In this document: in pieces, positions 43,404-53,154 of the stretch
How positions within the stretch are numbered: position 1 is the stretch's first letter
Layout of the letters: each line of letters begins with the position of its first letter
Assembly: GCF_013760845.1 (NCBI RefSeq)
Contig: NZ_JACDUU010000002.1
Coordinates: 62,001 to 126,000 of the forward strand
DNA length: 64,000 nucleotides
Direction of reading: 5' to 3'
DNA from: [Anoxybacillus] calidus
GTDB lineage: Bacteria > Bacillota > Bacilli > Bacillales > Anoxybacillaceae
The notes under the pieces: model-generated
Seen by the model: the letters and a program-made list of their open reading frames with translations, nothing else
What the model was told of the DNA's origin: nothing
The model's database searches: none
Made by a program: the position numbers and the translations under genes

Positions 43404-43430
43404 TTATCACATTTAAGCAAACTGTGATAA
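43404..43430 (+). promoter_or_regulatory. Operator-like inverted repeat over the ylmD promoter
   Basis: Perfect 8-bp arms TTATCACA (43404-43411) and TGTGATAA (43423-43430), 11-base spacer. The right arm overlaps a candidate extended -10 (TGATAAAAT). Placed 55 bases before ylmD, as a repressor site would be. No regulator is known to me. Confidence 0.4.
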
Positions 43431-43484
43431 AATATGAAAAAAAGCGATAAAAATCTACAAAATACGGTTAAAGGGATGTAGAAC

Positions 43485-44315
43485 ATGCCTGAGATTTTTC
43501 AACAAAAAAGTAATGAAGAAGTTCTCTTTCTTGATGCTTGGCATTTCATGATGCCGCAGCTGGTCGTCGGTTTTACGACAAAGAAGGGTGGCTACAGTAA
43601 AAGAGAATTTACTGGTTTAAATCTTGGGCTACACGTTCATGATGATGCAGATGATGTTCGGTTAAACCGCCAAAAACTTGCTGAAGTATTAGAGTTTCCG
43701 ATGGAAAAATGGGTGTGTAGCGAGCAAATACATGATAATCGAATTGAGAAAGTAAATAACAATGATTGTGGCAAAGGAGTTTTTCATTATGATACAGCAA
43801 TAGCTGGTGCTGATGGACTATATACAAATGAAGCAAACATTTTATTGGCACTTTGCTTTGCTGATTGTGTACCTCTCTATTTTTTTGCACCGAAGTATGA
43901 ACTTATTGGTATTGCTCATGCAGGATGGAAAGGGAGCGTAAAAAACATCGCAGGCGAAATGGTTCGTCTTTGGGTAGAGAAGGAAAAAGTTCATCATGCC
44001 GACATTTACGCAGCGATTGGCCCATCCATTGGCAAGTGCTGTTATATCGTTGACGATCGTGTTATCGATTTAGTGAAAAAAGTTGTAGAAGATTCAGCAT
44101 ATCATCTTTATCAAGAAACGAGCAAGGGGCAATATGCGCTCGATTTAAAAGAGTTAAATAGGCGATTGCTATTAAAAGCGGGCATTCCGAAACAAAATAT
44201 TATTGTAAGCGAATATTGCACAAGTTGTGCTGGAGAGTTATTTTTCTCTCATCGACGCGATAAAGGAAAAACAGGTCGGATGATGAGTTTTATCGGCAGG
44301 AAGGAGGAAGAGTGA
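43485..44315 (+). CDS. ylmD: Laccase-domain purine nucleoside phosphorylase-like protein YlmD
   Basis: 276 residues, YfiH/DUF152 family. Zinc/copper-binding residues in LALCFADCVPLYFF, GIAHAGWKGSVKN and GPSIGKCCYIVDD. Members have purine nucleoside phosphorylase/adenosine deaminase activity or polyphenol oxidase activity. Ends one base before ylmE, typical ylm operon order. Confidence 0.92.
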   Translation: MPEIFQQKSNEEVLFLDAWHFMMPQLVVGFTTKKGGYSKREFTGLNLGLHVHDDADDVRLNRQKLAEVLEFPMEKWVCSEQIHDNRIEKVNNNDCGKGVFHYDTAIAGADGLYTNEANILLALCFADCVPLYFFAPKYELIGIAHAGWKGSVKNIAGEMVRLWVEKEKVHHADIYAAIGPSIGKCCYIVDDRVIDLVKKVVEDSAYHLYQETSKGQYALDLKELNRRLLLKAGIPKQNIIVSEYCTSCAGELFFSHRRDKGKTGRMMSFIGRKEEE

Positions 44316-44990
44316 ATGTCTGTTAGCGCCAATTTAGCAGCAATTAAAAAAAATATCGTTGAAGCGTGTGAACGTGTTGGGCGCAATCCAGCGGACATTC
44401 GCATTATTGCTGTAACGAAATATGTGAGCATTGAGCGTGCTAAAGAAGCGTATATGGCCGGTATTACGGATTTTGGAGAAAATCGAGATGAAGGATTTTT
44501 GCAAAAATACGAAGCATTAGGAAACGAACCAACATGGCATTTTATTGGCACGCTCCAGTCTCGCAAAGTGAAAAATGTGATTGATAAAATCGATTATCTT
44601 CATTCCCTTGATCGATTATCGCTTGCTGAGGAGATTCAAAAGCGGGCGACCAAGCCAGTGAAATGTTTCGTGCAAGTGAATGTATCAGGGGAAGAATCAA
44701 AACACGGCTTGCCGCCACAAGAAGTGATTCCATTTATTGAAAAGCTCAAAGAGTTTCCAAATATTATCGTAGTTGGACTAATGACAATGGCACCATTTAC
44801 AGATAATGAGCAAGACATTCGCCGCTGTTTTCGCGGATTAAAGAAATTACAGGAAGAAATACAGGCATTACATATTCCTTATGCTCCATGTACAGAGCTT
44901 TCAATGGGAATGTCAAATGACTATATCATTGCTATTGAAGAAGGTGCGACATTTATTCGATTAGGTACGTCATTAGTGGGAAAAGAATGA
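44316..44990 (+). CDS. ylmE: PLP homeostasis protein YlmE (YggS family)
   Basis: 224 residues. PLP-lysine motif [34 protein letters not shown], and C-terminal [24 protein letters not shown]. Single-domain TIM-barrel PLP-binding protein that regulates vitamin B6 and amino acid pools. Directly abuts ylmD with AAGGAGGAAGAG upstream. Confidence 0.94.
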   Translation: MSVSANLAAIKKNIVEACERVGRNPADIRIIAVTKYVSIERAKEAYMAGITDFGENRDEGFLQKYEALGNEPTWHFIGTLQSRKVKNVIDKIDYLHSLDRLSLAEEIQKRATKPVKCFVQVNVSGEESKHGLPPQEVIPFIEKLKEFPNIIVVGLMTMAPFTDNEQDIRRCFRGLKKLQEEIQALHIPYAPCTELSMGMSNDYIIAIEEGATFIRLGTSLVGKE

Positions 44991-45008
44991 TTTGGAGGTG
45001 AACGAAAT

Positions 45009-45449
45009 ATGGGCATTATTAAAAAATTTAAAAACTATTTTTTAGACGAGGAAGAATATGATGACTATGAGGAAGAGTATTTTGAGGAGGAAGAGGAGGA
45101 GGAAATTTCGAAGCCTTTGCAAAAAGGGCAGGGCAAACAAAATGTAGTTAGTTTGCAAAGTGTGCAAAAATCATCGAAGGTTGTATTATATGAACCTAGA
45201 GCATATGCCGAGGCTCAAGAAATTGCTGATCATTTAAAAAGTAGACGAGCTGTTGTTGTCAATCTTCAGCGCATTCCTCACGATCAGGCTAAGCGCATTG
45301 TTGATTTTTTAAGTGGAACGGTATACGCCATTGGCGGCGATATCCAGCAAGTGGGTACGAAAATCTTTTTATGCACACCTGATAATGTCGATGTGACAGG
45401 CTCTATTTCTATCGTTTCTGACGATGAATCATCAATCAAGAGGTGGTAA
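45009..45449 (+). CDS. sepF: Cell division protein SepF
   Basis: 146 residues: N-terminal amphipathic membrane-binding helix ([12 protein letters not shown]), acidic linker with a long Glu/Asp/Tyr run (about 14-36), then the SepF domain (about 58-140; [21 protein letters not shown]). It bundles FtsZ filaments and tethers them to the membrane. Six bases before ylmG. Confidence 0.95.
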   Translation: MGIIKKFKNYFLDEEEYDDYEEEYFEEEEEEEISKPLQKGQGKQNVVSLQSVQKSSKVVLYEPRAYAEAQEIADHLKSRRAVVVNLQRIPHDQAKRIVDFLSGTVYAIGGDIQQVGTKIFLCTPDNVDVTGSISIVSDDESSIKRW

Positions 45450-45455
45450 CTTTAC

Positions 45456-45725
45456 ATGGACAGTTTGCTTTCGTTTTTAGTGTTGCTTATTGAAGTTTAC
45501 TCCTATGCATTAATCGTGTACATTCTCATGTCATGGTTTCCGAATGCACGGGACACGAAGTTTGGGCAAATATTAGCCAATATTTGTGAGCCGTATTTAG
45601 AGCCATTTCGCCGCATTATTCCACCTATCGGGATGTTGGATATATCGCCGATTGTAGCGATTTTAGTTCTTAATTTTGCCACAAGGGGTTTATATGCGCT
45701 TTTTGATATGTTGAATTTAGGATAG
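45456..45725 (+). CDS. ylmG: YggT family membrane protein YlmG
   Basis: 89 residues, two transmembrane helices around an amphipathic loop with [12 protein letters not shown] and [13 protein letters not shown], the YggT signature. Role in membrane or division organisation is unclear. Part of the sepF-ylmG-ylmH-divIVA order. A weak hairpin GGAATCC / GGGTTCC lies just after it (about 45729-45750). Confidence 0.93.
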   Translation: MDSLLSFLVLLIEVYSYALIVYILMSWFPNARDTKFGQILANICEPYLEPFRRIIPPIGMLDISPIVAILVLNFATRGLYALFDMLNLG

Positions 45726-45795
45726 CGGGGAATCCGACAATAGGGTTCCTTTCTTTATGATCGGATAAACATTAAATTATTGGGTGTTGAATAAA

Positions 45796-46569
45796 ATGAA
45801 TCTTTACCAGCATTTTCGTAAAGAAGAGCATCACTTTCTTGATCAAGTGCTTCAGTGGCGGGAATCTGTGAAAACATGGTATGCACCGAAACTGACAGAC
45901 TTTTTGGATCCGCGTGAACAAGAAATTGTACGGTTAGTCGTCGGAAATGATTCTGAAGTCAAGCTTTCTTTTTTCGGCGGAGCATCTTTTGTCGAGCGAA
46001 AAAGGGCATTATTGTATCCTGAGTATTTTGAGCCGAAACAGGAAGAGTTTGAACTCACTCTTTTTGAAATTAAATATCCTCATAAATTCGTGTCTCTTGA
46101 ACATCGACAAGTACTTGGATCCCTGATGTCTCTTGGACTTAAAAGAGCAAAATTTGGCGATATTCTTATAAAAGGAGAAAGGATACAATTTATTGTCGCC
46201 AAAGATGTTGCCTCTTATATTCAGCTAAATTTTGATACAGTTGGAAGAACGAAAATTTCTCTTGAGCAGCTAACTCTTGACAATATTGTACAACTTGAAG
46301 AACAATGGTTCGAGGAAACGATTACCGTTTCTTCATTGCGACTAGACGCCGTGTTGGCGCAAATTTTTCACGTTTCCCGCCAAAAAGTACAGCTATTAAT
46401 TGAAAACGGATTAGTCAAAGTGAATTGGAAAATTACTGAAGAGCCTCATTTTGAATGTAAAGAAGGAGATACATTATCGGCACGAGGCTTTGGACGCTGC
46501 AAAATTTTTTCCATTGACGGTAAAACGAAAAAAGAGAAATGGCGGGTGCGGGTAGGAAAACAAAAATAA
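45796..46569 (+). CDS. ylmH: S4-domain RNA-binding protein YlmH
   Basis: 257 residues. N-terminal part LYQHFRKEEHHFLDQV and LTDFLDPREQEIV, central VSLEHRQVLGSLMSLGLKRAKFGDI, and a C-terminal S4 domain (about 180-240; SSLRLDAVLAQIFHVSRQKVQLLIENGLVKVNW). YlmH binds the ribosome and acts in rescue or quality control in B. subtilis. ATG at 45796 matches the family start; GTG at 45784 is possible. Confidence 0.92.
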   Translation: MNLYQHFRKEEHHFLDQVLQWRESVKTWYAPKLTDFLDPREQEIVRLVVGNDSEVKLSFFGGASFVERKRALLYPEYFEPKQEEFELTLFEIKYPHKFVSLEHRQVLGSLMSLGLKRAKFGDILIKGERIQFIVAKDVASYIQLNFDTVGRTKISLEQLTLDNIVQLEEQWFEETITVSSLRLDAVLAQIFHVSRQKVQLLIENGLVKVNWKITEEPHFECKEGDTLSARGFGRCKIFSIDGKTKKEKWRVRVGKQK

Positions 46570-46652
46570 TCGAAAAATAGCAGGAATTGCGTGAAAGATG
46601 TCGAATGATATCATATAAAATGAAGCAGATCATTTCAATGGAGGTGGCACTT

Positions 46653-47165
46653 GTGCCTTTAACACCATTAGATATTCATAATAAAGAGTTTAGTAAAGGC
46701 TTTCGTGGCTATGATGAAGATGAAGTCAATGAGTTCCTCGATCAAGTGATTAAAGATTATGAAATGGTTATTCGTGAAAAAAAACAGCTTGAGGAAAAAG
46801 TAGCAGAGTTAACCGAGAAGCTAAACTATTTTACAAATATCGAGGAAACTTTAAATAAATCGATTTTAATTGCCCAAGAGGCAGCAGAAGAAGTAAAACG
46901 AAATGCCCAAAAGGAAGCAAAACTTATTATTAAGGAAGCGGAAAAAAATGCAGATCGCATCATTAGCGAGGCGCTGGCCAAATCTCGAAAAATTGCTCTT
47001 GAAATCGAGGGATTAAAACGACAATCTAAAGTGTTCCGCACTCGCTTTCGTATGCTTATTGAAGCTCAGCTTGAAATGTTAAATAACGATGATTGGAATC
47101 ATTTATTGGAATATGAAGTAAAAGAGATCAATGAAGAAGAGTTTGAAGAATCGAGCCAATCTTGA
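46653..47165 (+). CDS. divIVA: Cell division initiation protein DivIVA
   Basis: 170 residues. N-terminal lipid-binding domain (PLTPLDIHNKEFSKGFRGYDEDEVNEFLDQVIKDYE) then a long parallel coiled coil (about 35-130). It marks curved membrane at poles and septa and positions MinCD and RacA. GTG at 46653 with GGAGGTGG; the frame from 46587 is not supported. The -35 of the ileS promoter overlaps its stop codon. Confidence 0.95.
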   Translation: MPLTPLDIHNKEFSKGFRGYDEDEVNEFLDQVIKDYEMVIREKKQLEEKVAELTEKLNYFTNIEETLNKSILIAQEAAEEVKRNAQKEAKLIIKEAEKNADRIISEALAKSRKIALEIEGLKRQSKVFRTRFRMLIEAQLEMLNNDDWNHLLEYEVKEINEEEFEESSQS

Positions 47166-47191
47166 CGAAAATTCCTTTTTTCACATATAAT
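47162..47191 (+). promoter_or_regulatory. ileS T-box promoter
   Basis: TTGACG (47162-47167), 18 bases, TATAAT (47186-47191). The -35 includes the divIVA stop TGA (47163-47165). Transcription would start near 47198, just before the T-box. Confidence 0.75.
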
Positions 47192-47204
47192 AACGAGTAC
47201 AAAA

Positions 47205-47466
47205 AGGATATAACCTAGACGATGAAAGGGACAGTAGTTCTTTCAAAAGCTTATTTCAGCGAGCCAAGGATGGTGGGAGCTTGGCATAGGCGAAAGAACG
47301 AAAATCACCCTGGAGTTCCATGCTGAAATGACAGTAAGCAATGGCGCGTCATTCCCGTTACGAATGAAGAGTGGGCTATTCATGCACATTTGCATACATA
47401 GTCAATAAGGGTGGTACCGCGAGACCTTTCTCGTCCCTTTTGGGATGGAAAGGTCTTATTTTTTAT
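47205..47466 (+). ncRNA. T-box riboswitch (isoleucyl-tRNA sensing)
   Basis: Contains the invariant T-box AGGGTGGTACCGCG (47407-47420) that pairs with the acceptor end of uncharged tRNA, followed by the terminator AAGACC-type stem AGACCTTTC / GGAAAGGTCT with TTATTTTTT (47421-47466). Stem I has an AG-bulge-like GATGAAAGGGACAGTAG start; an ATC at 47304-47306 is a plausible specifier codon for isoleucine. Uncharged tRNA-Ile would favour antitermination and ileS expression. Confidence 0.93.
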
Positions 47467-47500
47467 AAATTAGTAAACAAATGTTGGAGGAATGATAGGG

Positions 47501-50269
47501 ATGGACTACAAAAACACGTTGTTGATGCCGAAAACGGACTTCCCAATGCGTGGCAATCTTCCGCAGCGAGAGCCGCAAATTCAAGCAAAATGGGAAGAAA
47601 TGGACATTTATCGAAAAGTGCAAGAACGCACAAAGGACCGTCCACTGTTTGTTTTACACGATGGACCTCCGTATGCAAATGGCGATATTCATATGGGACA
47701 TGCGTTAAACAAAATTTTAAAAGACTTTATCGTCCGCTATAAATCAATGAGTGGTTACTGCGCTCCATATGTTCCGGGATGGGATACACATGGTTTGCCG
47801 ATTGAAACAGCTTTAACGAAAAATAAAGGTGTTAACCGCAAAGAGATGAGTGTAGCGGAATTCCGTAAGCTTTGTGAAGAATATGCTTATGAACAAATCG
47901 CTCGTCAGCGTGAGCAATTTAAACGTCTTGGCGTGCGCGGCGATTGGGAAAATCCTTATATTACGTTAAAGCCGGAATATGAAGCACAACAAATTAAAGT
48001 GTTCGGCGAAATGGCGAAAAAAGGTCTCATTTATAAAGGACTGAAGCCAGTATATTGGTCCCCTTCAAGCGAATCAGCACTTGCTGAAGCGGAAATTGAA
48101 TATAAAGATAAACGTTCTCCATCTATCTATGTCGCTTTTTCTATTAAAGATGGCAAAGGTGTACTTGAAGGTGACGAGAAAATCGTTATCTGGACAACGA
48201 CTCCTTGGACAATTCCAGCAAACTTAGGTATTGCTGTTCATCCTGAGCTTGAATACAGTGTTGTTCAAGCGAATGGTGAGAAATATATTGTCGCATCAGC
48301 ACTACTTGAGTCTGTGAAAAAAGAAATTGGCTGGGAAGAAGCGACGGTAGTTAAAACATTAAAAGGAAGCGACCTTGAATACGTTGTTGCGAAACATCCA
48401 TTGTATGACCGTGATTCACTTGTGATATTAGGAGAACATGTAACGACGGATGCAGGGACAGGTTGCGTTCATACCGCTCCAGGTCATGGTGAAGATGACT
48501 TCATCGTCGGACAAAAATATGGTTTAGATGTATTATGTCCAGTGGATGAGAGAGGATATATGACGGCTGATGCACCAGGCTTTGAAGGTTTATTCTATGA
48601 TGATGCGAATAAGCCAATCACTGAAAAGCTAAAAGAAGTTGGAGCTTTATTAAAACTTGGTTTCATTACACACTCTTATCCGCATGACTGGCGTACAAAA
48701 CAGCCAACGATTTTCCGAGCAACAGCGCAATGGTTTGCTTCGATTGATAAAATTCGTGAAGAGTTACTAAAAGCAGTTCAAGATACAAAATGGGTGCCTG
48801 CTTGGGGAGAAACGCGCTTGTATAATATGGTGCGCGATCGTGGTGACTGGTGTATTTCCCGTCAACGTGCATGGGGCGTGCCAATTCCAGTATTCTATGC
48901 AGAAAATGGTGATCCAATCATTACAGACGAAACGATTGAACATGTTTCAAACTTATTTAGAAAGTACGGCTCCAATGTATGGTTTGAACGCGAAGCGAAA
49001 GACTTGTTACCAGAAGGATTTACGCATCCATCAAGTCCAAACGGTAAGTTTACAAAAGAAACAGATATTATGGACGTTTGGTTTGATTCCGGTTCATCCC
49101 ATCAAGCTGTTCTTGAAGAGCGTGATGATTTGCAGCGTCCAGCTGATCTTTACTTGGAAGGTTCTGACCAATATCGCGGTTGGTTTAACTCTTCTTTATC
49201 AACAGCTGTCGCGGTAACAGGCAAAGCGCCATATAAAGCGGTATTGAGCCATGGTTTCGTGCTTGATGGAGAAGGTCGTAAAATGAGTAAGTCGCTTGGT
49301 AACGTTGTTGTTCCAGCGAAAGTAATGGACCAATTAGGAGCTGATATTTTACGTTTATGGGTAGCTTCTGTTGACTATCAAGCAGATGTAAGAATTTCTG
49401 ATAGCATTTTAAAACAAGTCGCTGAAGTGTATCGTAAAATTCGCAATACGTTCCGTTTCTTATTAGGGAACTTGTTTGATTTCAACCCTGAGACAGATGC
49501 TGTTCCATTACAAGAGTTACGAGAAGTTGACCGCTACATGCTTGTAAAGCTCAACCATCTCATTAAAAAAGTGAAACATTCTTATGAAACATATGAATTT
49601 GCAGCTATTTATCACGATGTGAACAACTTCTGCACAATTGATTTAAGTGCATTCTATCTTGATTTTGCAAAGGATGTTCTTTATATTGAAGCACCAAACA
49701 ATAAAGAGCGCCGTTCCATTCAAACGGTTTTATATGAGACATTAGTAGCGTTAACGAAATTAATTGCGCCAATCTTACCGCATACAGCTGATGAAGTATG
49801 GGGATACATTCCAAATGTAAAAGAGGAAAGTGTCCAGCTTGTCGATATGCCTGAGCCGATGCAAATGGATGGAGCGGATGAACTAGTAGCGAAATGGGAT
49901 GCATTTATGGCTTTGCGTGATGACGTGTTAAAGGCGTTAGAAGTTGCACGTAATGAAAAAGTGATCGGCAAATCGTTAACAGCCAATCTTGTTCTTTATC
50001 CAAATGCTGAAACAAAGCAATTGCTTGATTCTATTAACGAAAACTTAAAACAAATCTTTATCGTTTCTGGCTTTGAAATTGCCGGCACATACGAAGAAGC
50101 ACCTGCAGAAGCACAGAAGTTTGAAAAAGTGGCGATTGTCGTTAAACAAGCGGAAGGCGAAACATGTGAAAGATGCTGGGTTGTTACACCGACGGTAGGC
50201 GAAGACAAAGACCATCCGACATTATGCCCACGTTGTGCGAAAGTGGTAAAAGAACATTATAGTGCTTAA
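47501..50269 (+). CDS. ileS: Isoleucyl-tRNA synthetase
   Basis: 922 residues, class I synthetase. HIGH-type motif HMGH ([18 protein letters not shown]), editing domain with the [10 protein letters not shown]-type segment, KMSKS, anticodon-binding domain and a C-terminal zinc finger CERCW ... CPRC. Charges tRNA-Ile and hydrolyses mischarged Val. ATG at 47501 has GGAGG ten bases upstream; 47492 would touch it. Confidence 0.97.
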   Translation: MDYKNTLLMPKTDFPMRGNLPQREPQIQAKWEEMDIYRKVQERTKDRPLFVLHDGPPYANGDIHMGHALNKILKDFIVRYKSMSGYCAPYVPGWDTHGLPIETALTKNKGVNRKEMSVAEFRKLCEEYAYEQIARQREQFKRLGVRGDWENPYITLKPEYEAQQIKVFGEMAKKGLIYKGLKPVYWSPSSESALAEAEIEYKDKRSPSIYVAFSIKDGKGVLEGDEKIVIWTTTPWTIPANLGIAVHPELEYSVVQANGEKYIVASALLESVKKEIGWEEATVVKTLKGSDLEYVVAKHPLYDRDSLVILGEHVTTDAGTGCVHTAPGHGEDDFIVGQKYGLDVLCPVDERGYMTADAPGFEGLFYDDANKPITEKLKEVGALLKLGFITHSYPHDWRTKQPTIFRATAQWFASIDKIREELLKAVQDTKWVPAWGETRLYNMVRDRGDWCISRQRAWGVPIPVFYAENGDPIITDETIEHVSNLFRKYGSNVWFEREAKDLLPEGFTHPSSPNGKFTKETDIMDVWFDSGSSHQAVLEERDDLQRPADLYLEGSDQYRGWFNSSLSTAVAVTGKAPYKAVLSHGFVLDGEGRKMSKSLGNVVVPAKVMDQLGADILRLWVASVDYQADVRISDSILKQVAEVYRKIRNTFRFLLGNLFDFNPETDAVPLQELREVDRYMLVKLNHLIKKVKHSYETYEFAAIYHDVNNFCTIDLSAFYLDFAKDVLYIEAPNNKERRSIQTVLYETLVALTKLIAPILPHTADEVWGYIPNVKEESVQLVDMPEPMQMDGADELVAKWDAFMALRDDVLKALEVARNEKVIGKSLTANLVLYPNAETKQLLDSINENLKQIFIVSGFEIAGTYEEAPAEAQKFEKVAIVVKQAEGETCERCWVVTPTVGEDKDHPTLCPRCAKVVKEHYSA

Positions 50270-50280
50270 TATAACAATAA

Positions 50281-50308
50281 GGCTGTCCATACTGGGCAGC
50301 CTTTTTTG
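50281..50308 (+). terminator. Terminator after ileS
   Basis: GGCTGTCC / GGGCAGCC stem with ATACT loop and six T, 11 bases after the stop. Confidence 0.9.
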
Positions 50309-50457
50309 CTTATAAGAGTACATATTGTCATCACGTAATGACCGAATGAATCTGAAAGCCCATTCTTTAGGAAAAAGTTGCTCTCACTAAATAAAATGGT
50401 TTCGGAAACAATAACAGTACATATTTCAAATTCAATATACCAAGGGGATGATTCGCC

Positions 50458-50781
50458 TTGTATTATAAGAAGCTGAAAAAAGAACTTCTGCAAATGAGGC
50501 AAGAACTCCAGACAAGATTAGATCAAATTAACAACAATGAATTTGCTTCGGAAATGGGCTTTTTCGTGGATAAAGATTGGTTAAAGAGCCTTATATATGA
50601 TGAATTGCAAGATGTTGAACATGCTCTTAGAAAATTAGAAGAAGGAGATTATGGGCGCTGTGAAAAAACAGGACGACCATTTACCGAAAATCAAATTTAT
50701 GTGTTGCCAACCGCGAGAACAATTGACGATTTTGACATCCAAGGGTATTATGCGAAAACAGGTTATTTTTCATACGATTAG
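50458..50781 (+). CDS. ylyA: DksA/TraR-like protein YlyA without a complete zinc finger
   Basis: 107 residues: N-terminal coiled coil (about 2-25) and helical DksA-like part, then a degenerate zinc finger GDYGRCEKTGRPF with a single Cys and no CxxC pair; C-terminal YVLPTARTIDDF. YlyA in B. subtilis modulates sigma-G RNA polymerase; position between ileS and lspA agrees. TTG start behind AAGGGGATG. Upstream 150 bases contain no other ORF. Confidence 0.85.
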   Translation: MYYKKLKKELLQMRQELQTRLDQINNNEFASEMGFFVDKDWLKSLIYDELQDVEHALRKLEEGDYGRCEKTGRPFTENQIYVLPTARTIDDFDIQGYYAKTGYFSYD

Positions 50782-50912
50782 TTCTTTGTTTCTGTACATT
50801 CCACTGAGCATGAATCTTAAGGTCAGATATACATTTAGAGTTTTGCGTTGTATATGATCAAATGAATGTGCTACAATTCTTAAGGTACATCTGCTCAGTT
50901 GGGGGTAATTTT

Positions 50913-51377
50913 GTGATTTATTATATCGTTGCGCTCACCGTTATTCTTATTGATCAGTTTACAAAATGGCTCGTTGTTAAATATATGGAACTAGGGGAAA
51001 GCATTCCGATTATTACCGATGTGCTTTATATTACTTCGCACCGCAACCGTGGTGCAGCGTGGGGGATTTTGCAAGGAAAGCTTTGGTTTTTTTACATCAT
51101 AACGGTTATTGCTGTTATTGGGTTAGTCGTGTACATTCAACGTTTGCCGCGCGAGGAAAAGTTGTTTGGCACGGCTCTTGGATTTATGCTTGGCGGAGCG
51201 ATTGGCAATTTTATCGACCGTCTTTTTCGTCAAGAAGTTGTCGATTTTATTCATACATACATTTTTACATACAGCTTCCCGATTTTTAACATTGCAGATT
51301 CAGCGCTATGTATTGGTGTTGCGCTTATTTTACTGCAAACAATGATCGATGGGAGAAAAGAAAAGGAGAATGAGTAA
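50913..51377 (+). CDS. lspA: Lipoprotein signal peptidase (signal peptidase II)
   Basis: 154 residues, four transmembrane helices. Catalytic Asp pair in [10 protein letters not shown] and FNIADSAL, plus NRGAAWGIL. It cleaves signal peptides of prolipoproteins. GTG at 50913 ([18 protein letters not shown]) behind GGGGGT. Stop and ylyB start overlap by one base. Confidence 0.95.
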   Translation: MIYYIVALTVILIDQFTKWLVVKYMELGESIPIITDVLYITSHRNRGAAWGILQGKLWFFYIITVIAVIGLVVYIQRLPREEKLFGTALGFMLGGAIGNFIDRLFRQEVVDFIHTYIFTYSFPIFNIADSALCIGVALILLQTMIDGRKEKENE

Positions 51378-52291
51378 TGGAAGTGATCCGATTTACCATT
51401 GAGGAGGAACAGGATAAAGAGAGAATTGACAAAGTAATTTCCTCACTTAACGAAGAGTGGTCACGCTCACAAGTTCAGCAATGGATTAAAGATGGGTTAG
51501 TAACGGTTAATGGAAGAGACATAAAAGCGAATTATAAATGTTCAGCGGGGGATGCGGTTGTCATTGAACTTCCTGAACCGGAGCCGCTTGATGTTGAACC
51601 GGAAGAAATGGATTTAGATATATATTATGAAGATGCTGATGTAATCGTCGTGAATAAACCGCGCGGAATGGTCGTTCATCCAGCACCCGGCCATATGCGT
51701 GGTACGCTTGTAAACGGATTGTTAGCCCATTGTAAGGATTTGTCAGGTATTAATGGCGTGCTGCGCCCCGGAATTGTGCATCGCATTGATAAAGATACTT
51801 CAGGACTTCTAATGGTAGCAAAAAATGATCTCGCACATGAATCCCTTGTCAATCAGCTTGTTAATAAAACAGTTACTCGAAAATATAAAGCAATTGTTCA
51901 CGGTGTTATTCCACATGATTACGGAACAATTGATGCGCCGATCGGCAGGGATAAACATGACCGTCAGAGCATGACTGTGACAGAGGAAAATGGTAAAGAG
52001 GCGGTAACACATTTCCGCGTTCTTGAACGATTCGACAAATTTACCTTTATCGAATGTCAGTTGGAAACGGGTCGCACCCATCAAATTCGCGTTCATATGA
52101 AATATATCGGCTATCCGCTTGCTGGCGATCCGAAATACGGTCCGAAAAAAACACTGCCGATCGATGGACAAGCATTGCATGCAGGGATATTAGGATTTAC
52201 TCACCCGCGTACTGGAGAGTATTTAGAATTTGAAGCACCATTACCTGAGGAGTTTCAACACATTTTAGATATGTTGCGAAATAATCGTTGA
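51377..52291 (+). CDS. ylyB: Pseudouridine synthase YlyB (RluD family)
   Basis: 304 residues: S4 domain (about 14-75), catalytic domain with GIVHRIDKDTSGLLMVAK (catalytic Asp in HRIDKDTSG) and C-terminal GRTHQIRVHM. Likely modifies large-subunit rRNA. Translationally coupled to lspA (TAATG). Its TGA stop is inside the -35 of the pyr promoter. Confidence 0.94.
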   Translation: MEVIRFTIEEEQDKERIDKVISSLNEEWSRSQVQQWIKDGLVTVNGRDIKANYKCSAGDAVVIELPEPEPLDVEPEEMDLDIYYEDADVIVVNKPRGMVVHPAPGHMRGTLVNGLLAHCKDLSGINGVLRPGIVHRIDKDTSGLLMVAKNDLAHESLVNQLVNKTVTRKYKAIVHGVIPHDYGTIDAPIGRDKHDRQSMTVTEENGKEAVTHFRVLERFDKFTFIECQLETGRTHQIRVHMKYIGYPLAGDPKYGPKKTLPIDGQALHAGILGFTHPRTGEYLEFEAPLPEEFQHILDMLRNNR

Positions 52292-52316
52292 CAAAATCCA
52301 TTCATCAAAGTAAAAT
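52288..52316 (+). promoter_or_regulatory. pyr operon promoter
   Basis: TTGACA (52288-52293), 17 bases, TAAAAT (52311-52316). The -35 contains the ylyB stop TGA (52289-52291). First start of the pyr transcript, near 52323. Confidence 0.85.
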
Positions 52317-52339
52317 GAAGAACAAGTGAATAGAACCTT

Positions 52340-52452
52340 TAAATTCAGTCCTGTGAGGCTGAGAAGGAATCGGATGATATAGGAATAAGTAGGATATATG
52401 TGCGTAAAATCAGTCATTCCTCTCGCTTCGTGGGCGGGAGGAATTTTTTTGT
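52340..52452 (+). promoter_or_regulatory. PyrR attenuator 1, before pyrR
   Basis: PyrR-binding loop AGTCCTGTGAGGCT (52347-52360) in the anti-antiterminator, then terminator ATTCCTC-TCGC / GCGGGAGGAAT with seven T (52415-52450). UMP-bound PyrR stabilises the binding stem and allows termination. Confidence 0.92.
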
Positions 52453-52459
52453 GAGGTGA

Positions 52460-53008
<549 letters not shown>

Positions 53009-53010
53009 GT

Positions 53011-53130
53011 CCCTTTTAAATGCAGTCCCGTGAGGCTGTCAAAGGGGAACAGGAAATTAGTCTAACTCTATTTTCAATAGGCTAAATCTGTACCTCTTTG
53101 CACCCTTAGCGGGCAAAGAGGTTTTTTTAT
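53011..53130 (+). promoter_or_regulatory. PyrR attenuator 2, before pyrP
   Basis: Loop AGTCCCGTGAGGCT (53024-53037) inside CCCTTTT...AAAGGGG pairing; terminator CCTCTTTGC / GCAAAGAGG with seven T (53092-53128). Confidence 0.92.
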
Positions 53131-53154
53131 GGAAGACGGAAAGGAGAAAATGAT

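Noticed and set aside
50266-50502. 78-residue minus-strand ORF between ileS and ylyA
   Set aside because: Spans the ileS terminator and the ylyA start region; no conserved features.
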